Below are positions 16,262 to 25,396 of a stretch of DNA of 48,184 nt, piece after piece. The DNA comes from a virus. The notes beneath the pieces were generated by a model. It made no database searches. It was not told the DNA's origin and saw only the letters and a program-made list of their open reading frames with translations. Where the stretch lies: IMG/VR virus record IMGVR_UViG_3300037042_002106, positions 1-48,184 of that record; one strand, 5' to 3'. Position 1 is the stretch's first letter; every line of letters begins with the position of its first letter. The translations under genes and the position numbers were made by a program.

Positions 16262-18697
16262 TTAACGAGGCTCAAACTCGGCTAAATCAAAGCCATCTAA
16301 GCTATCTTCGTTAGATTCAAAATCCAACGGAGGCAGGTTATTTTTACGTTGTTGAATCAGTTTTGATTGTTGGCTATTTTGAAGGCTAATTCTTTGAGCC
16401 TTAGCAGCTTCTTTTTGCTGTTCCCTGTCTCCTGTTGTAGCGTTATTAATCTCAGCCAATTGCATATTGTACTGAAACTCACGGTCCATCAATGCTATTT
16501 TCAACTCTGCTTGCTTCTGCATTTTCATAATCTCAAACTGAGTCTCAGCCTCTTTTAATTGCATTTTACCTTGCATTTCCCCTTGCATTTTTTGCATAGC
16601 TGTTTGCCCCGCTAATTCTTGAGATTTCATTTGCTGCTCCGCAACCATTGCTTGCTTTTGCATTGCCATCTTTTCCTCACGCTCTTGTTTTTTGATGCGT
16701 TTTAATTTGAGGAGTTGATTTGCAAGTTTGAGATTTTTTACATCACGAATATCAATAGCGTCCTCAAGATTTATATCTCCTTTAGAAAGAGCCATTTGTA
16801 TATTGGCTTCAAGTTGAGCCTTTTGTTCTTCATCAGGTGCAACCTCGATAAAGATTCCAAAATCATAAATATACAAGTCACTTATTTCAGAAAGAAGATT
16901 AACATTGTATTTGCCTATCTGATTAATAAATTCATCTTTAAACTCAGCATACTCTAAAATATCAGAAACCCTATACGTTAAAGCCTCTGCCAATGCTCTA
17001 TACATAAACAATCCACTCTCAAGAATGTGACGAGTAGCTGTATTAGAATTTAACGCAGCTAATTTCTGAAGCCCAACCAAAGAATTAGGGTCAGGAGTAG
17101 AGCCGTCACGAGCCTCATTAAGACCGGTGACAGAGCGAATCATATCCAAATAGTGGTTATAATTGGCAAGAAGCATTTGAGTCTTACTTGCCCCTGAGTT
17201 AGATGTAAGCTGAGTAATAGGGACTTTCGCATTATTAAAGTCTCCATCTCCGGTAAAACTACGCCCAATAACGCTACCCGTTTGGAAATATAATCTAAGA
17301 GCATCTTCAGGACTATATGCGTTGCCGGTTCCTAAGTCAATTTCGCTTAACCCATCCGCATCTATGAATACTCCATCAGGAACAACACGGTTGATAACCT
17401 GTTGAAGTTTAAGATGGGTTATTTGAATAAGGTCAGCAAATGGTATCATCCTACGAACCAAAGATTCAATAACCCCTTTATACATACGAGGAGCACAAGC
17501 CACATAGTTAGAAAGTGCGTGTTGAGTAGCAGACTTAGGTCTTACCATATTCTCTGACAATCTCCACTGCAAAAGGATATTGGTTCCCATAACCAAAATA
17601 CCTTCATACCATACGTCAATAGTCTTCTCTACCTTCTCAAATCCTGCCTCTTCCATCATCTCAACGGGAGGATTAAACTTATCATCCTTCTCAATCATTC
17701 TAATACCGCCATTTTCAAGATTCTTCTTTTTGTAAACAATCTTCTTAGTGGTTTTATAATTGAAATACATCAAAGTGCAAGTATCTCTAAAGAACATATC
17801 GTTCTGATAAAACTGAGCCACATTAAAATAGTCGTACCAAGAATTACTGTATTGAGAAATCTCTTGAAGGTCTTCTTTTGTTAGAGTAGGGTCAATCTTC
17901 ATTAACTCAGTTAATGGTACAGTTTTAACCTCACCCCAATAAAAACAATCTCTAAAATAAGGGTCTTCTGTATAGCTGTAAACAATGTTTGCGGGGTCAA
18001 CATAAGATATTTTAACTCCTGCCCCGGGAAGAAACTCGTGCTTTGCTACAGCTATTCCAATTACGGTAGCATCATAGTCAAGCCTGCGTCTAATTTCATC
18101 GTACTTGTTGTTATCAAAAATTGTGTTGATTGCTTCTTCTTCGGCTATTTCAATAGCAGGCTTATATTTAAGCTGCATATGAAGTTTTAGTTCCTCGTCA
18201 TTTGTAGGCAATTCATCAGGGTTCATAACAAAAGGATTTGCCCCTGTTTGCTGCTGAATAATTGTCAATACATCTTTTGCAGCAGCTTGACCTTCTAATT
18301 GTTCTTGGTATTGGTTTCTATGAGACTGAGACATAGCGTCTTGTGCATATGCCTTAACTTTAAATAATCGCTCTGACATACCATTTACAACGATGTCAAC
18401 AAACTTTGGTAAGATTGGGACCGGGGTCCAATCAAGATTTAGATAAGAAATATCCCCGTCAATCGCTAATTCATTCTTGTACTTTGAGATAGGCTGCTCC
18501 CCTCTTGCGTAAAGTCTTAAACGATGAAACTCACGCCAACGACCATAGTATCTACTGTTGTTACCATCTTTTCTAAACCATTCATATTGGATAGCTTGAC
18601 CAATTTGTAAGCCGTAAGCCATTGATGCTTTCTCTTCGTCAGAACACATCTGAGAAGGAAAGACTGTAGATGTTATGTCTATTAATATATTTTTCAT
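16262..18697 (-). CDS. Portal protein
   Basis: An 811-aa protein starting at ATG 18,697, whose ATGA overlaps the terminase stop. It has the usual order of a portal gene (directly after the large terminase) and the usual make-up: a long alpha/beta body (residues 60-600) and a helical, Gln/Met/Lys-rich C-terminal region (LKLKRIKKQEREEKMAMQKQ and following) that fits the barrel or crown seen in long portals. It would form the dodecameric DNA entry channel at one capsid vertex and dock the terminase. The length is at the high end of the family and agrees with podovirus-like Bacteroidota phages. Confidence 0.75.
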   Translation of the reverse strand: MKNILIDITSTVFPSQMCSDEEKASMAYGLQIGQAIQYEWFRKDGNNSRYYGRWREFHRLRLYARGEQPISKYKNELAIDGDISYLNLDWTPVPILPKFVDIVVNGMSERLFKVKAYAQDAMSQSHRNQYQEQLEGQAAAKDVLTIIQQQTGANPFVMNPDELPTNDEELKLHMQLKYKPAIEIAEEEAINTIFDNNKYDEIRRRLDYDATVIGIAVAKHEFLPGAGVKISYVDPANIVYSYTEDPYFRDCFYWGEVKTVPLTELMKIDPTLTKEDLQEISQYSNSWYDYFNVAQFYQNDMFFRDTCTLMYFNYKTTKKIVYKKKNLENGGIRMIEKDDKFNPPVEMMEEAGFEKVEKTIDVWYEGILVMGTNILLQWRLSENMVRPKSATQHALSNYVACAPRMYKGVIESLVRRMIPFADLIQITHLKLQQVINRVVPDGVFIDADGLSEIDLGTGNAYSPEDALRLYFQTGSVIGRSFTGDGDFNNAKVPITQLTSNSGASKTQMLLANYNHYLDMIRSVTGLNEARDGSTPDPNSLVGLQKLAALNSNTATRHILESGLFMYRALAEALTYRVSDILEYAEFKDEFINQIGKYNVNLLSEISDLYIYDFGIFIEVAPDEEQKAQLEANIQMALSKGDINLEDAIDIRDVKNLKLANQLLKLKRIKKQEREEKMAMQKQAMVAEQQMKSQELAGQTAMQKMQGEMQGKMQLKEAETQFEIMKMQKQAELKIALMDREFQYNMQLAEINNATTGDREQQKEAAKAQRISLQNSQQSKLIQQRKNNLPPLDFESNEDSLDGFDLAEFEPR

Positions 18698-20943
18698 CGT
18701 ATTAATTGGCTTAATGTTCCGTCATTTTTATACCTTGCGAAGTTAATACTAATTTTCGATTCTTTTTTTTCAGGGACGTAGAGGTGTTTTTGGTTTGCCA
18801 TTATTGCTAATCCCGAACTAATAGAGGCATCAAATTTTGTTCTGTCATTGATGTCAAACTTCGCCCAATCTTCTAATGTTCTTGTAAATGGCATTGTCCC
18901 CATCATCTCGGGGTCTCTATATTTACCCTCTAAATCTAAGCCGATATGTTTTTCAATATAAGATTCGATTGCAGCAGCGTGAGCCTGACGGACATCTTCT
19001 GAAGAGTTTGGTATACCACCAAGTTCACGTTCTGTTTTTGATAACTTAGAAATATGCTTATCAGGTCTGTTCATACAGAACCCACGATAGCCTCTATTCT
19101 TAAAATGATAAAGCAATCTCGGTTTGTTATTCTCAATAAGAATAGGCATCCCAAAAAATATACACGCCATAAGTACCTCTTCAAAAAATATCTCAGCAGT
19201 CTGAGGGCGTGCTATATATTCTAAAAAAAACTCGTTTACAGGAGCCTCATCCATATGGTATTTAGTAAGCCCGTGCAGGGAACCATTTGACCCCCTGCCA
19301 TCAACTACCGCAGAAATATCATAAGAGTCACAGCCAAACGACCCAATATGCTCATTCCCCGGATACTTTATGCCTAATCGGGTATGAACATTGTTTTGTA
19401 AATGCTTAGGGGGGAACCAACTCACAAAGAACCTCCCGTTTTTATCAGGAGACCAAATAACCTCAGAATCTTTTATCCCATCTCTCCACTGAAATGTTCC
19501 ACGTGAAACATAGTGCTCCTTAATCATAGTGTCGTTGTAGTCAATCTGATGGTATATTTTGGTAAGGTTAAACAAAGCCTGCTTGCTCTCATCCCTAAAA
19601 GCGTGAGACTCGGTCCTTGGGAACTGACGATAGAACTCGTTCAAGGCATCTGAGTCATTTTTCAAAGAATCTACCTCAGCCTCCCAATAATCAATAGCCC
19701 CGTTTGTTATCCAACCACCATCAACCCCTCCAACACGCTCCTGAGGTTTTCTAAATACAGGCATCCCATACCGGTCAATAAAGCCTTCCATATTCCACTC
19801 CATCGGGATAAACAAAGCATATAGCCCACTTTTAGTCTGACCATTTGCGTTCCGTACAGATAATCTCGAATCCTCGTATACATCTTTAAAGTTCTGACCC
19901 CCTTTGCTTAGGGCATTTGAGGTAGACCCCATCATACACTTCCCAATAATCTTGCTACCAAGACGAAGACAGGTTTTAGTTACACGCCAATTCTCCTTGA
20001 TATTGTTTGGCTTAACCCACTTACCGCTCTCATCGTGAGCCAAGAATAGAAGTTTTTCTCCATCATAAGAGTTGTCCTCGGTATTCTTCCAATCTATTGT
20101 GGTATCCAATCCATCAATCTCATTGTCATTTACCTCATACATATTCTTCTTGGTAATCTTGGAAGCCGGCAACCTGAACGCCAACTCGGACTTTGGCTTA
20201 TCCATACCATCCATAACCGGTTTGAAAAAGAAAGGAAGTCTACTGTTTATCGGGACAACCTTGTCCGTAAACATCTTCTTAGCATCCGAACCGGTCTTAG
20301 ATAGGATTCCAACACGAGAATCTCTCGCAAGGGTAGCTATGTTGACGCACTCGGAAGATGCCATAAAAGAGAATCCCGAACGGCGAATCTTAAGATAAAT
20401 CATCCCAAATGCCCTTGGGTCAGCTTTACAAGCCTCCCAAAATATCCAATAAATCCGGTTAGCTTCTCTGAAGTCAGGATACCCAACGTCAATACTCGCC
20501 CATTGCAAATACATCCAATGAGACCCGGTTATATAGATTGGCTTTCCGTTATTCATAAACCAAAATCCCTGCTCACGACAGTCGAACTGATGCTCAATAT
20601 AATCTATCCATTGGTTCTTAAACTGAGATGCCATCTCATTCCAATGGAAGATTGATTGGATTTTGGCTAACTCCTTAGGGAGTTCTTCTCTTTCCCAATA
20701 TTGTTCTTTTGGATTCGAGTGTCTTTGAAGACACTTTTTAGGAGCAAGAGGCAACGCTATGGCTAACCCCGAAATACTTATAACTTCACCTATCTGACCG
20801 GTCTTTGAAATAATGACCATATTGTACTTTTCATCGTACCCATATTCCCACGACATAGCCTTATTCTTGGAAGCAAGAACATTAGCCGGCACGTAGTCAT
20901 AAAGTACCCTATACAATTCATTATTTAGAACGTCTTTCTGCAA
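18694..20943 (-). CDS. terL: Terminase large subunit
   Basis: A 749-aa packaging motor. The ATPase domain shows a divergent P-loop (KIRRSGFSFMASSECV, near residue 186) and a Walker B-like acidic strand (KLLFLAHDESGKW, near residue 302). The C-terminal nuclease domain contains the Asp-bearing strand HIGSFGCDSYDISAVVDGRG and later acidic residues (FFEEVLM). It would translocate DNA into the procapsid and cut it. The reading frame begins with TTG at 20,943 (overlapping the upstream gene by 23 nt); the first in-frame ATG is 28 codons later, so the start is uncertain. The gene also contains an exact copy of the 16-bp palindrome and a parS-like site. Confidence 0.85.
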   Translation of the reverse strand: MQKDVLNNELYRVLYDYVPANVLASKNKAMSWEYGYDEKYNMVIISKTGQIGEVISISGLAIALPLAPKKCLQRHSNPKEQYWEREELPKELAKIQSIFHWNEMASQFKNQWIDYIEHQFDCREQGFWFMNNGKPIYITGSHWMYLQWASIDVGYPDFREANRIYWIFWEACKADPRAFGMIYLKIRRSGFSFMASSECVNIATLARDSRVGILSKTGSDAKKMFTDKVVPINSRLPFFFKPVMDGMDKPKSELAFRLPASKITKKNMYEVNDNEIDGLDTTIDWKNTEDNSYDGEKLLFLAHDESGKWVKPNNIKENWRVTKTCLRLGSKIIGKCMMGSTSNALSKGGQNFKDVYEDSRLSVRNANGQTKSGLYALFIPMEWNMEGFIDRYGMPVFRKPQERVGGVDGGWITNGAIDYWEAEVDSLKNDSDALNEFYRQFPRTESHAFRDESKQALFNLTKIYHQIDYNDTMIKEHYVSRGTFQWRDGIKDSEVIWSPDKNGRFFVSWFPPKHLQNNVHTRLGIKYPGNEHIGSFGCDSYDISAVVDGRGSNGSLHGLTKYHMDEAPVNEFFLEYIARPQTAEIFFEEVLMACIFFGMPILIENNKPRLLYHFKNRGYRGFCMNRPDKHISKLSKTERELGGIPNSSEDVRQAHAAAIESYIEKHIGLDLEGKYRDPEMMGTMPFTRTLEDWAKFDINDRTKFDASISSGLAIMANQKHLYVPEKKESKISINFARYKNDGTLSQLIR
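19495..19510. promoter_or_regulatory. parS-like site inside the terminase gene
   Basis: The sequence TGTTCCACGTGAAACA fits the widely conserved ParB-binding site consensus TGTTNCACGTGAAACA at every fixed position. It overlaps the codons for VSRGT in the terminase gene, so chance plus codon constraint is possible. No parA or parB gene is in the window, so a protein acting here would have to come from the host or from outside the window. Confidence 0.4.
20719..20734 (-). repeat. 16-bp palindrome (exact), inside terL
   Basis: GTGTCTTCAAAGACAC on the transcript strand, encoding part of KKCLQRHS near the terminase N-terminus. Exact copy of the dispersed repeat. Confidence 0.9.
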
Positions 20944-21211
20944 AGCCTTGTTTTGTTTCAGTTTTACTTATTCCTTTATCAATAGCCTCAATATTTTCTT
21001 TTTCAGCCTCAATCCTGTTTAGAATCTCAAATGCGTCAAATATGGCTAACTTCTTTGTAGCCGCAGCGTTCTTAAGTTTGTCTGCCGCTAAATCGCCTCC
21101 ATCATCGTCAGGTTTTAAGATGGACTCTTCGGCAACTTTAATCAACTCTTGAACGGCTCTATGACCCGCCTGAATAATTCTAAGTTTTATGTCTTTTACG
21201 TCTTTACTCAT
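20921..21211 (-). CDS. Small helical protein before terL; possible small terminase subunit
   Basis: A 96-aa, almost entirely helical protein (IKLRIIQAGHRAVQELIKVA, then AADKLKNAAATKKLAIFDAF). It ends 23 nt inside the terL reading frame and its ATG overlaps the preceding gene by the ATGA arrangement. Position and size fit a small terminase or terminase helper, but no helix-turn-helix is clear, so the assignment rests on context only. Confidence 0.5.
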   Translation of the reverse strand: MSKDVKDIKLRIIQAGHRAVQELIKVAEESILKPDDDGGDLAADKLKNAAATKKLAIFDAFEILNRIEAEKENIEAIDKGISKTETKQGFAERRSK

Positions 21212-21678
21212 TTCTTCTCCTCCAAAAATATAACCTGACTTATTTTGCTTTTTTTAGGATTCACAGAATACTCGAAAGCGTCCCCGCCCGTTAAAACATC
21301 TGAATCAAACGCTACCATACGGTTAAACTTTGAATAAACAGTACAAAGCACGTTCTTCTCGTCATCGAAAATAACCGTGCCTTCATCCCCGTCTACATCG
21401 CTTAAAAACAAAACGGCTGTAATATCCCCGGTCATACCTTCATAGTTCAACTTCTTTGACTCTATATCAGGGTCTGATTTACGGATAACATTCCATTTTA
21501 TTTTATATCCCGGGAACATAGACAGAACATACTCAGCAAACTCGTCATTATTATCACGTGGCTGTACATTATGGAACGTCTTGTCCCCACTTGCAATTTC
21601 TTGAAACCCATAAGACTCAATGTCTTCAACATACTTGCTTGGGTCCTTTAATACATCGTCAAAAGTGATTAGATTCAT
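21208..21678 (-). CDS. 2OG-Fe(II) oxygenase-like fold, active site apparently lost
   Basis: A 156-aa protein whose strand pattern parallels the next gene: SGDKTFHNVQP corresponds to AGDKSFWVQFS there, GDITAVLFLSDVDGDEGTVI matches the core double-stranded beta-helix strands, and SKFNRMVAFDSDVLTGGDAF matches the region that carries the distal His. The metal-binding HxD and distal His are not visible. I read it as a diverged paralogue of the oxygenase, possibly structural or regulatory. The stop overlaps the ATG of the following gene. Confidence 0.5.
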   Translation of the reverse strand: MNLITFDDVLKDPSKYVEDIESYGFQEIASGDKTFHNVQPRDNNDEFAEYVLSMFPGYKIKWNVIRKSDPDIESKKLNYEGMTGDITAVLFLSDVDGDEGTVIFDDEKNVLCTVYSKFNRMVAFDSDVLTGGDAFEYSVNPKKSKISQVIFLEEKK

Positions 21679-21693
21679 ATAGATTTGATTTGA

Positions 21694-22260
21694 TTACTTA
21701 TAAAACATAACGTAGACCATTCTTCCCTCTGACCATCCTTGGTTTGGGTATTTGCTATGAAAATAGTTACAAGGATACATAACTGCCCTGTTTATTTTGT
21801 ATCCAATAACCGATTGCAAATCCCACTTGTCTACATTATTCGAGTCGTTCAACAATACGTTGTCGTATTCGCTAAACGATACATCTTGGGGCAAATAATC
21901 CCCAAGTTCTTTGTGCTTCCAAAAAGCTGTTCCGTGCAGCCCATTCATAAAAGAAGGAGACAGATAAAGAACCAATGCCCTTTCAGGTCTTTCGCCATTA
22001 ATAATGGCATCGGAATGAATCCTCCAATCTGTATCAACCTTGTCTGTAGCTACCCTAAAAAAGCTAAATATATTCTTTCTCTTAACGCCTTCAATCGTGC
22101 TTATCTTATTTAAAACAAGCCCATCAAACTCAGGACTGCTAAACTGAACCCAAAAAGATTTATCTCCCGCAGGAATCTCCTTGAATTGGTTGGACGACAA
22201 CTTCTTATAAAGAGGCTCGTATATGTCTGTATCTAAAAAATTATCTACAACATTTATCAT
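21694..22260 (-). CDS. 2OG-Fe(II)-dependent oxygenase
   Basis: A 188-aa protein with the facial-triad motifs of the 2-oxoglutarate/Fe(II) dioxygenase fold: HSD in WRIHSDAIINGERPERALVL (first His and Asp), then YPCNYFHSKYPNQGWSEGRM, whose FHS supplies the distal His and whose Arg would hold 2-oxoglutarate. Strand order and length fit the small phage-encoded prolyl hydroxylase-like group. Such enzymes hydroxylate proteins or nucleic-acid bases; the substrate cannot be read from the sequence. It overlaps the previous gene by the ATGA arrangement and is followed by its degenerate paralogue. Confidence 0.7.
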   Translation of the reverse strand: MINVVDNFLDTDIYEPLYKKLSSNQFKEIPAGDKSFWVQFSSPEFDGLVLNKISTIEGVKRKNIFSFFRVATDKVDTDWRIHSDAIINGERPERALVLYLSPSFMNGLHGTAFWKHKELGDYLPQDVSFSEYDNVLLNDSNNVDKWDLQSVIGYKINRAVMYPCNYFHSKYPNQGWSEGRMVYVMFYK

Positions 22261-22820
22261 AACTTAATCGTGATTTGATGGTCATACATTCTGTATAGTT
22301 TTTCCCCGTCTACCTCAAACTCATACTCACTATCAGGAGAAAAACAAACGTGGTCCCCGGCTTTTACACCACGACTAAGCAAGTAGTCATTCGGATATTT
22401 CATTATGCCCATCAAAGGCTCCTCAGAAAATGGCTTCTTGATATAAGAGTCAACCGCCGGTATAGGCTTTACAAAACAATACTTATCATAAGCGTTCCAC
22501 GTGGAACCTTTCTTATAGAGAAAGAACTGTTCTGAATCAATCAAAAAGACATCATCCCTGAAAAAACTACGACCACTTCTCTGACGACCTCTCATATCAT
22601 TATAGAACTTAAAAGCATTATGATGAACAAGAAGAATGTCCCCTTTCTCTATTGGACCATCGTATTTTACAGGTAATTCCAATACCTCAGCAAACCTGTT
22701 TGAAAACTTATGGTCTTCTTCAGAAGTGCTAACGACAATCTCAACCCCTGACATCTCTCTTGTATTGTCATATCTTTTCCCATTTAGGGGGCTAACTACA
22801 AAATAAAACGGTGACCTCAT
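22257..22820 (-). CDS. GroES-fold-like protein, function unknown
   Basis: A 187-aa protein containing segments that look like the GroES beta-barrel: PIEKGDILLVHHNAFKFYND in the middle and VKAGDHVCFSPDSEYEFEVD near the end, the latter followed by KLYRMYDHQITIKL as in GroES C-terminal strands. It lacks a clear mobile loop. It is distinct from the GroES encoded at 31,568. Its place among oxygenase genes upstream of the terminase suggests an accessory or assembly role. Call is by pattern only. Confidence 0.4.
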   Translation of the reverse strand: MRSPFYFVVSPLNGKRYDNTREMSGVEIVVSTSEEDHKFSNRFAEVLELPVKYDGPIEKGDILLVHHNAFKFYNDMRGRQRSGRSFFRDDVFLIDSEQFFLYKKGSTWNAYDKYCFVKPIPAVDSYIKKPFSEEPLMGIMKYPNDYLLSRGVKAGDHVCFSPDSEYEFEVDGEKLYRMYDHQITIKL

Positions 22821-23047
22821 TAAAAATTGATATTAAATTCGATTGAAATTGGAACAGTAGAACTAAACTGCTTCCATAAAACTACTTCTTTTTTTTCGTT
22901 TATGATATAAATCAGTATAGAATTTGTCGACTCTTCGTGTTTTATTAGGTGTATTTCGTTTGTGTCGCCAAGAATTTTCTGCCCAACGATGTAGTGCATC
23001 GCTCCGCTTTTGTAATCAGGTCCTATTGAAATTTTTCTGATGTCCAT
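22820..23047 (-). CDS. Small protein of unknown function (75 aa)
   Basis: A 75-aa beta-rich protein (MDIRKISIGPDYKSGAMHYI). Its stop shares the T of the neighbouring ATG (TAATG), so the two are translationally coupled. No family is recognised. Confidence 0.5.
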   Translation of the reverse strand: MDIRKISIGPDYKSGAMHYIVGQKILGDTNEIHLIKHEESTNSILIYIINEKKEVVLWKQFSSTVPISIEFNINF

Positions 23048-23048
23048 A

Positions 23049-25382
23049 TTATGCGTTTATAAGGCTTCGTTTTGTCATTTGGCATCCATAGTTTTTAAAT
23101 GAAACAGCCCCTGCCACCGTAGTGCTATTCCCCATCCAAATAACAGGGTAGCTTGTAGCACCTGTATTGTAATCAGATGTTATTGTTAAGGTAGTAACTG
23201 TAATAATACCGGTATTTGTAATTTTTGTCAACTCAAGATTAACAGCTGCAATACCGCTTTTCTTATAAATACGCATCCTCCACGTGCTCGTAGTATCTAC
23301 AGCAGAGAATGATGCCCCTAAGTCAGAAGATGAAGCTGTTCCCGTTGCATCATTCCAAACAAAATAGAAATTGTTTGAAGTTGACAGCTTTGCAAGACCT
23401 ATACTGTTTATTAAAGTAGTTGGCTCAACATTAGTTGGTGCTGCTGTAGGGTATAATGCAGATATTCCACAAAAGAATCTTTGTGCAGCATTATTTGTGT
23501 TTATCCTGAAACGGTAAGAAAAGTCAAAGTCAAAGTTTACCCCAAGGTATCCCGAACCTCCAAATGATGTCCCATATAAAGCAACAACAGAACTTACGGC
23601 GGCAGCTGTAGTAAATAATTGCCCCATTGGGTTTTCACTAAGTGCTGTAATAGTGCCCGTTGAAAGAATTGTACCACCTACACGAAGTGTATCCCACAAT
23701 ATGTTACCATCGCTTGGGAATATATATGAGTATTGATTGACCATAAACTTGTTGTAAAGCAAGTTAGTATCGTCAATCGTTATGTTTGGTATTGTAGTAG
23801 GATTAGTAACAGCAACAGTCTGACTTGGATTGGTCATAGCTGCACTGACGTTTGTAACGCCTGTACCTGCCATTATACCTGATTGTTGAGTAACCGTAAA
23901 TAATGTTGATGCAGTTGAAGGGAAATTAACCGTTCCTGCATTAAATCGAATACCAACATTAGTAATATCTGTAGTAGCCCAAACTATTTGATAAAAATCT
24001 CCTGCAATTATATCTAACAGAAAATTCCAAGTAACAATAGTATGATAAGGGTCTCCCGGATTCTTTCTTGGTTCCAATCCAACATACCCCGTTGACCCGA
24101 CTACATCAAAAGCAGTTGTTGTTCCATTCTTTCTTAGCCATATAAATATATCTTGAGGAGCATTTGAAAGGTTTTCAAACTGAGTTGAAAACTGAAGGTT
24201 ATACACCCCTGAATTGGCAAAAGTAATTTTTGTCAAGTTTGTTCCATCAGAAACTACAGTAATTCCATTAGATAAATCAAGAGTACCAAATATCATTGGA
24301 ACACCTACATTATTTATTGTAGCATTTTGGTCATTGTAATCAAAATACTGACCATAGTACCCCAAAGGAACAGGTGCGGTATTTGAACCCCACCTTAACC
24401 CGGTTGGCTGACTGCTATCTGCAATAAGAACTTGAGTATTTAATCCTACAGGAAGCCTTGTATTTACAGTGCTAAATGTATAAAGGTCTCCTTTTGTAGT
24501 AAGTGGGGAAAATGTTGATATAGGGATAGATATATTACCAAGAACACTTGCGGTAAATCCATTAACAGATAGTGGTATTGTTCCATTTTGGTCCGGCAAA
24601 TTATAAGTTCTATTTGCTGTTAAAAAGCTATTAAATATAGTAGAAGTTGAAAGTCCACTAACGCCCCCACTAAAAGAAATATATCCTTGTTCGGTAATAA
24701 ATACTAATTGACCGCTATTAAGACGAAACTCTAAACTGTTATCAACAGTCCTAAGATAATTATAATACAGATTAACAGTATCCCATAAGCCTAACTCCCC
24801 TATATCAGCATTTAATAAAGATGAGTTGCCTATAGACAAGACTGAGTTTAAGTCTTGGATTCCGGTGCTATTATTTATCCATTGAATCCCCGTTGCTGTC
24901 TTAGAAAGTATCTGACCGGTAGTCCCCAAGTTACCCAACCCATCCTTTATATTGCCGGGGATAATCTGAGTTGAAGTTATATTACCCGTCAACACAATGT
25001 TTTGCGTAGCTGTATTCCCTGCATCAAGAACTTGCTGTAAAGTTGAAGGAGGAATTGGACCCCAAGATATTCCTGAGAATGAACGAATAAGGACTTCTCC
25101 TACCGCTCCTGTAGAATTAAGACCGTCAATAATGTAAACAGGCTTAATAGTAGATGTCTCAATGTTTCCGGTAAGGAAAATGTTTTGAGTAGCTATATTC
25201 CCTGCATTTAAGGTCTGCTGAAGATTCCCAACAGCAGGCAGCGAAGAAAATAAGTTGTAAAGTTCTCCTAATGAAAAGTTTTTAGTGGCATTTGGGATAG
25301 GACCTCCTACTTCGGTCCCGATTAGCATATCGCTAAACGAGAGCGGCTGAGTCGCTAAAATGTAAGTCTCTATCTTTGCCAT
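23049..25382 (-). CDS. Tail fibre-like protein with C1q/TNF-like domain
   Basis: A 777-aa fibre candidate. Residues 1-50 (MAKIETYILATQPLSFSDML, then IGTEV...TKNFSLGEL) match the start of the next gene's product and are probably a common virion-attachment domain. Residues 60-190 hold three imperfect repeats around GNIATQNIFLTGNI. Residues about 350-500 (YYGQYFDYNDQNATINNVGV, INLRKNG-like strands, FLLDIIAGDFYQIVWATTD) resemble the C1q/TNF jelly-roll found at fibre tips, and the last 200 residues form another beta domain. It would be a receptor-binding fibre. Confidence 0.65.
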   Translation of the reverse strand: MAKIETYILATQPLSFSDMLIGTEVGGPIPNATKNFSLGELYNLFSSLPAVGNLQQTLNAGNIATQNIFLTGNIETSTIKPVYIIDGLNSTGAVGEVLIRSFSGISWGPIPPSTLQQVLDAGNTATQNIVLTGNITSTQIIPGNIKDGLGNLGTTGQILSKTATGIQWINNSTGIQDLNSVLSIGNSSLLNADIGELGLWDTVNLYYNYLRTVDNSLEFRLNSGQLVFITEQGYISFSGGVSGLSTSTIFNSFLTANRTYNLPDQNGTIPLSVNGFTASVLGNISIPISTFSPLTTKGDLYTFSTVNTRLPVGLNTQVLIADSSQPTGLRWGSNTAPVPLGYYGQYFDYNDQNATINNVGVPMIFGTLDLSNGITVVSDGTNLTKITFANSGVYNLQFSTQFENLSNAPQDIFIWLRKNGTTTAFDVVGSTGYVGLEPRKNPGDPYHTIVTWNFLLDIIAGDFYQIVWATTDITNVGIRFNAGTVNFPSTASTLFTVTQQSGIMAGTGVTNVSAAMTNPSQTVAVTNPTTIPNITIDDTNLLYNKFMVNQYSYIFPSDGNILWDTLRVGGTILSTGTITALSENPMGQLFTTAAAVSSVVALYGTSFGGSGYLGVNFDFDFSYRFRINTNNAAQRFFCGISALYPTAAPTNVEPTTLINSIGLAKLSTSNNFYFVWNDATGTASSSDLGASFSAVDTTSTWRMRIYKKSGIAAVNLELTKITNTGIITVTTLTITSDYNTGATSYPVIWMGNSTTVAGAVSFKNYGCQMTKRSLINA

Positions 25383-25396
25383 TATGCTTCATTATT

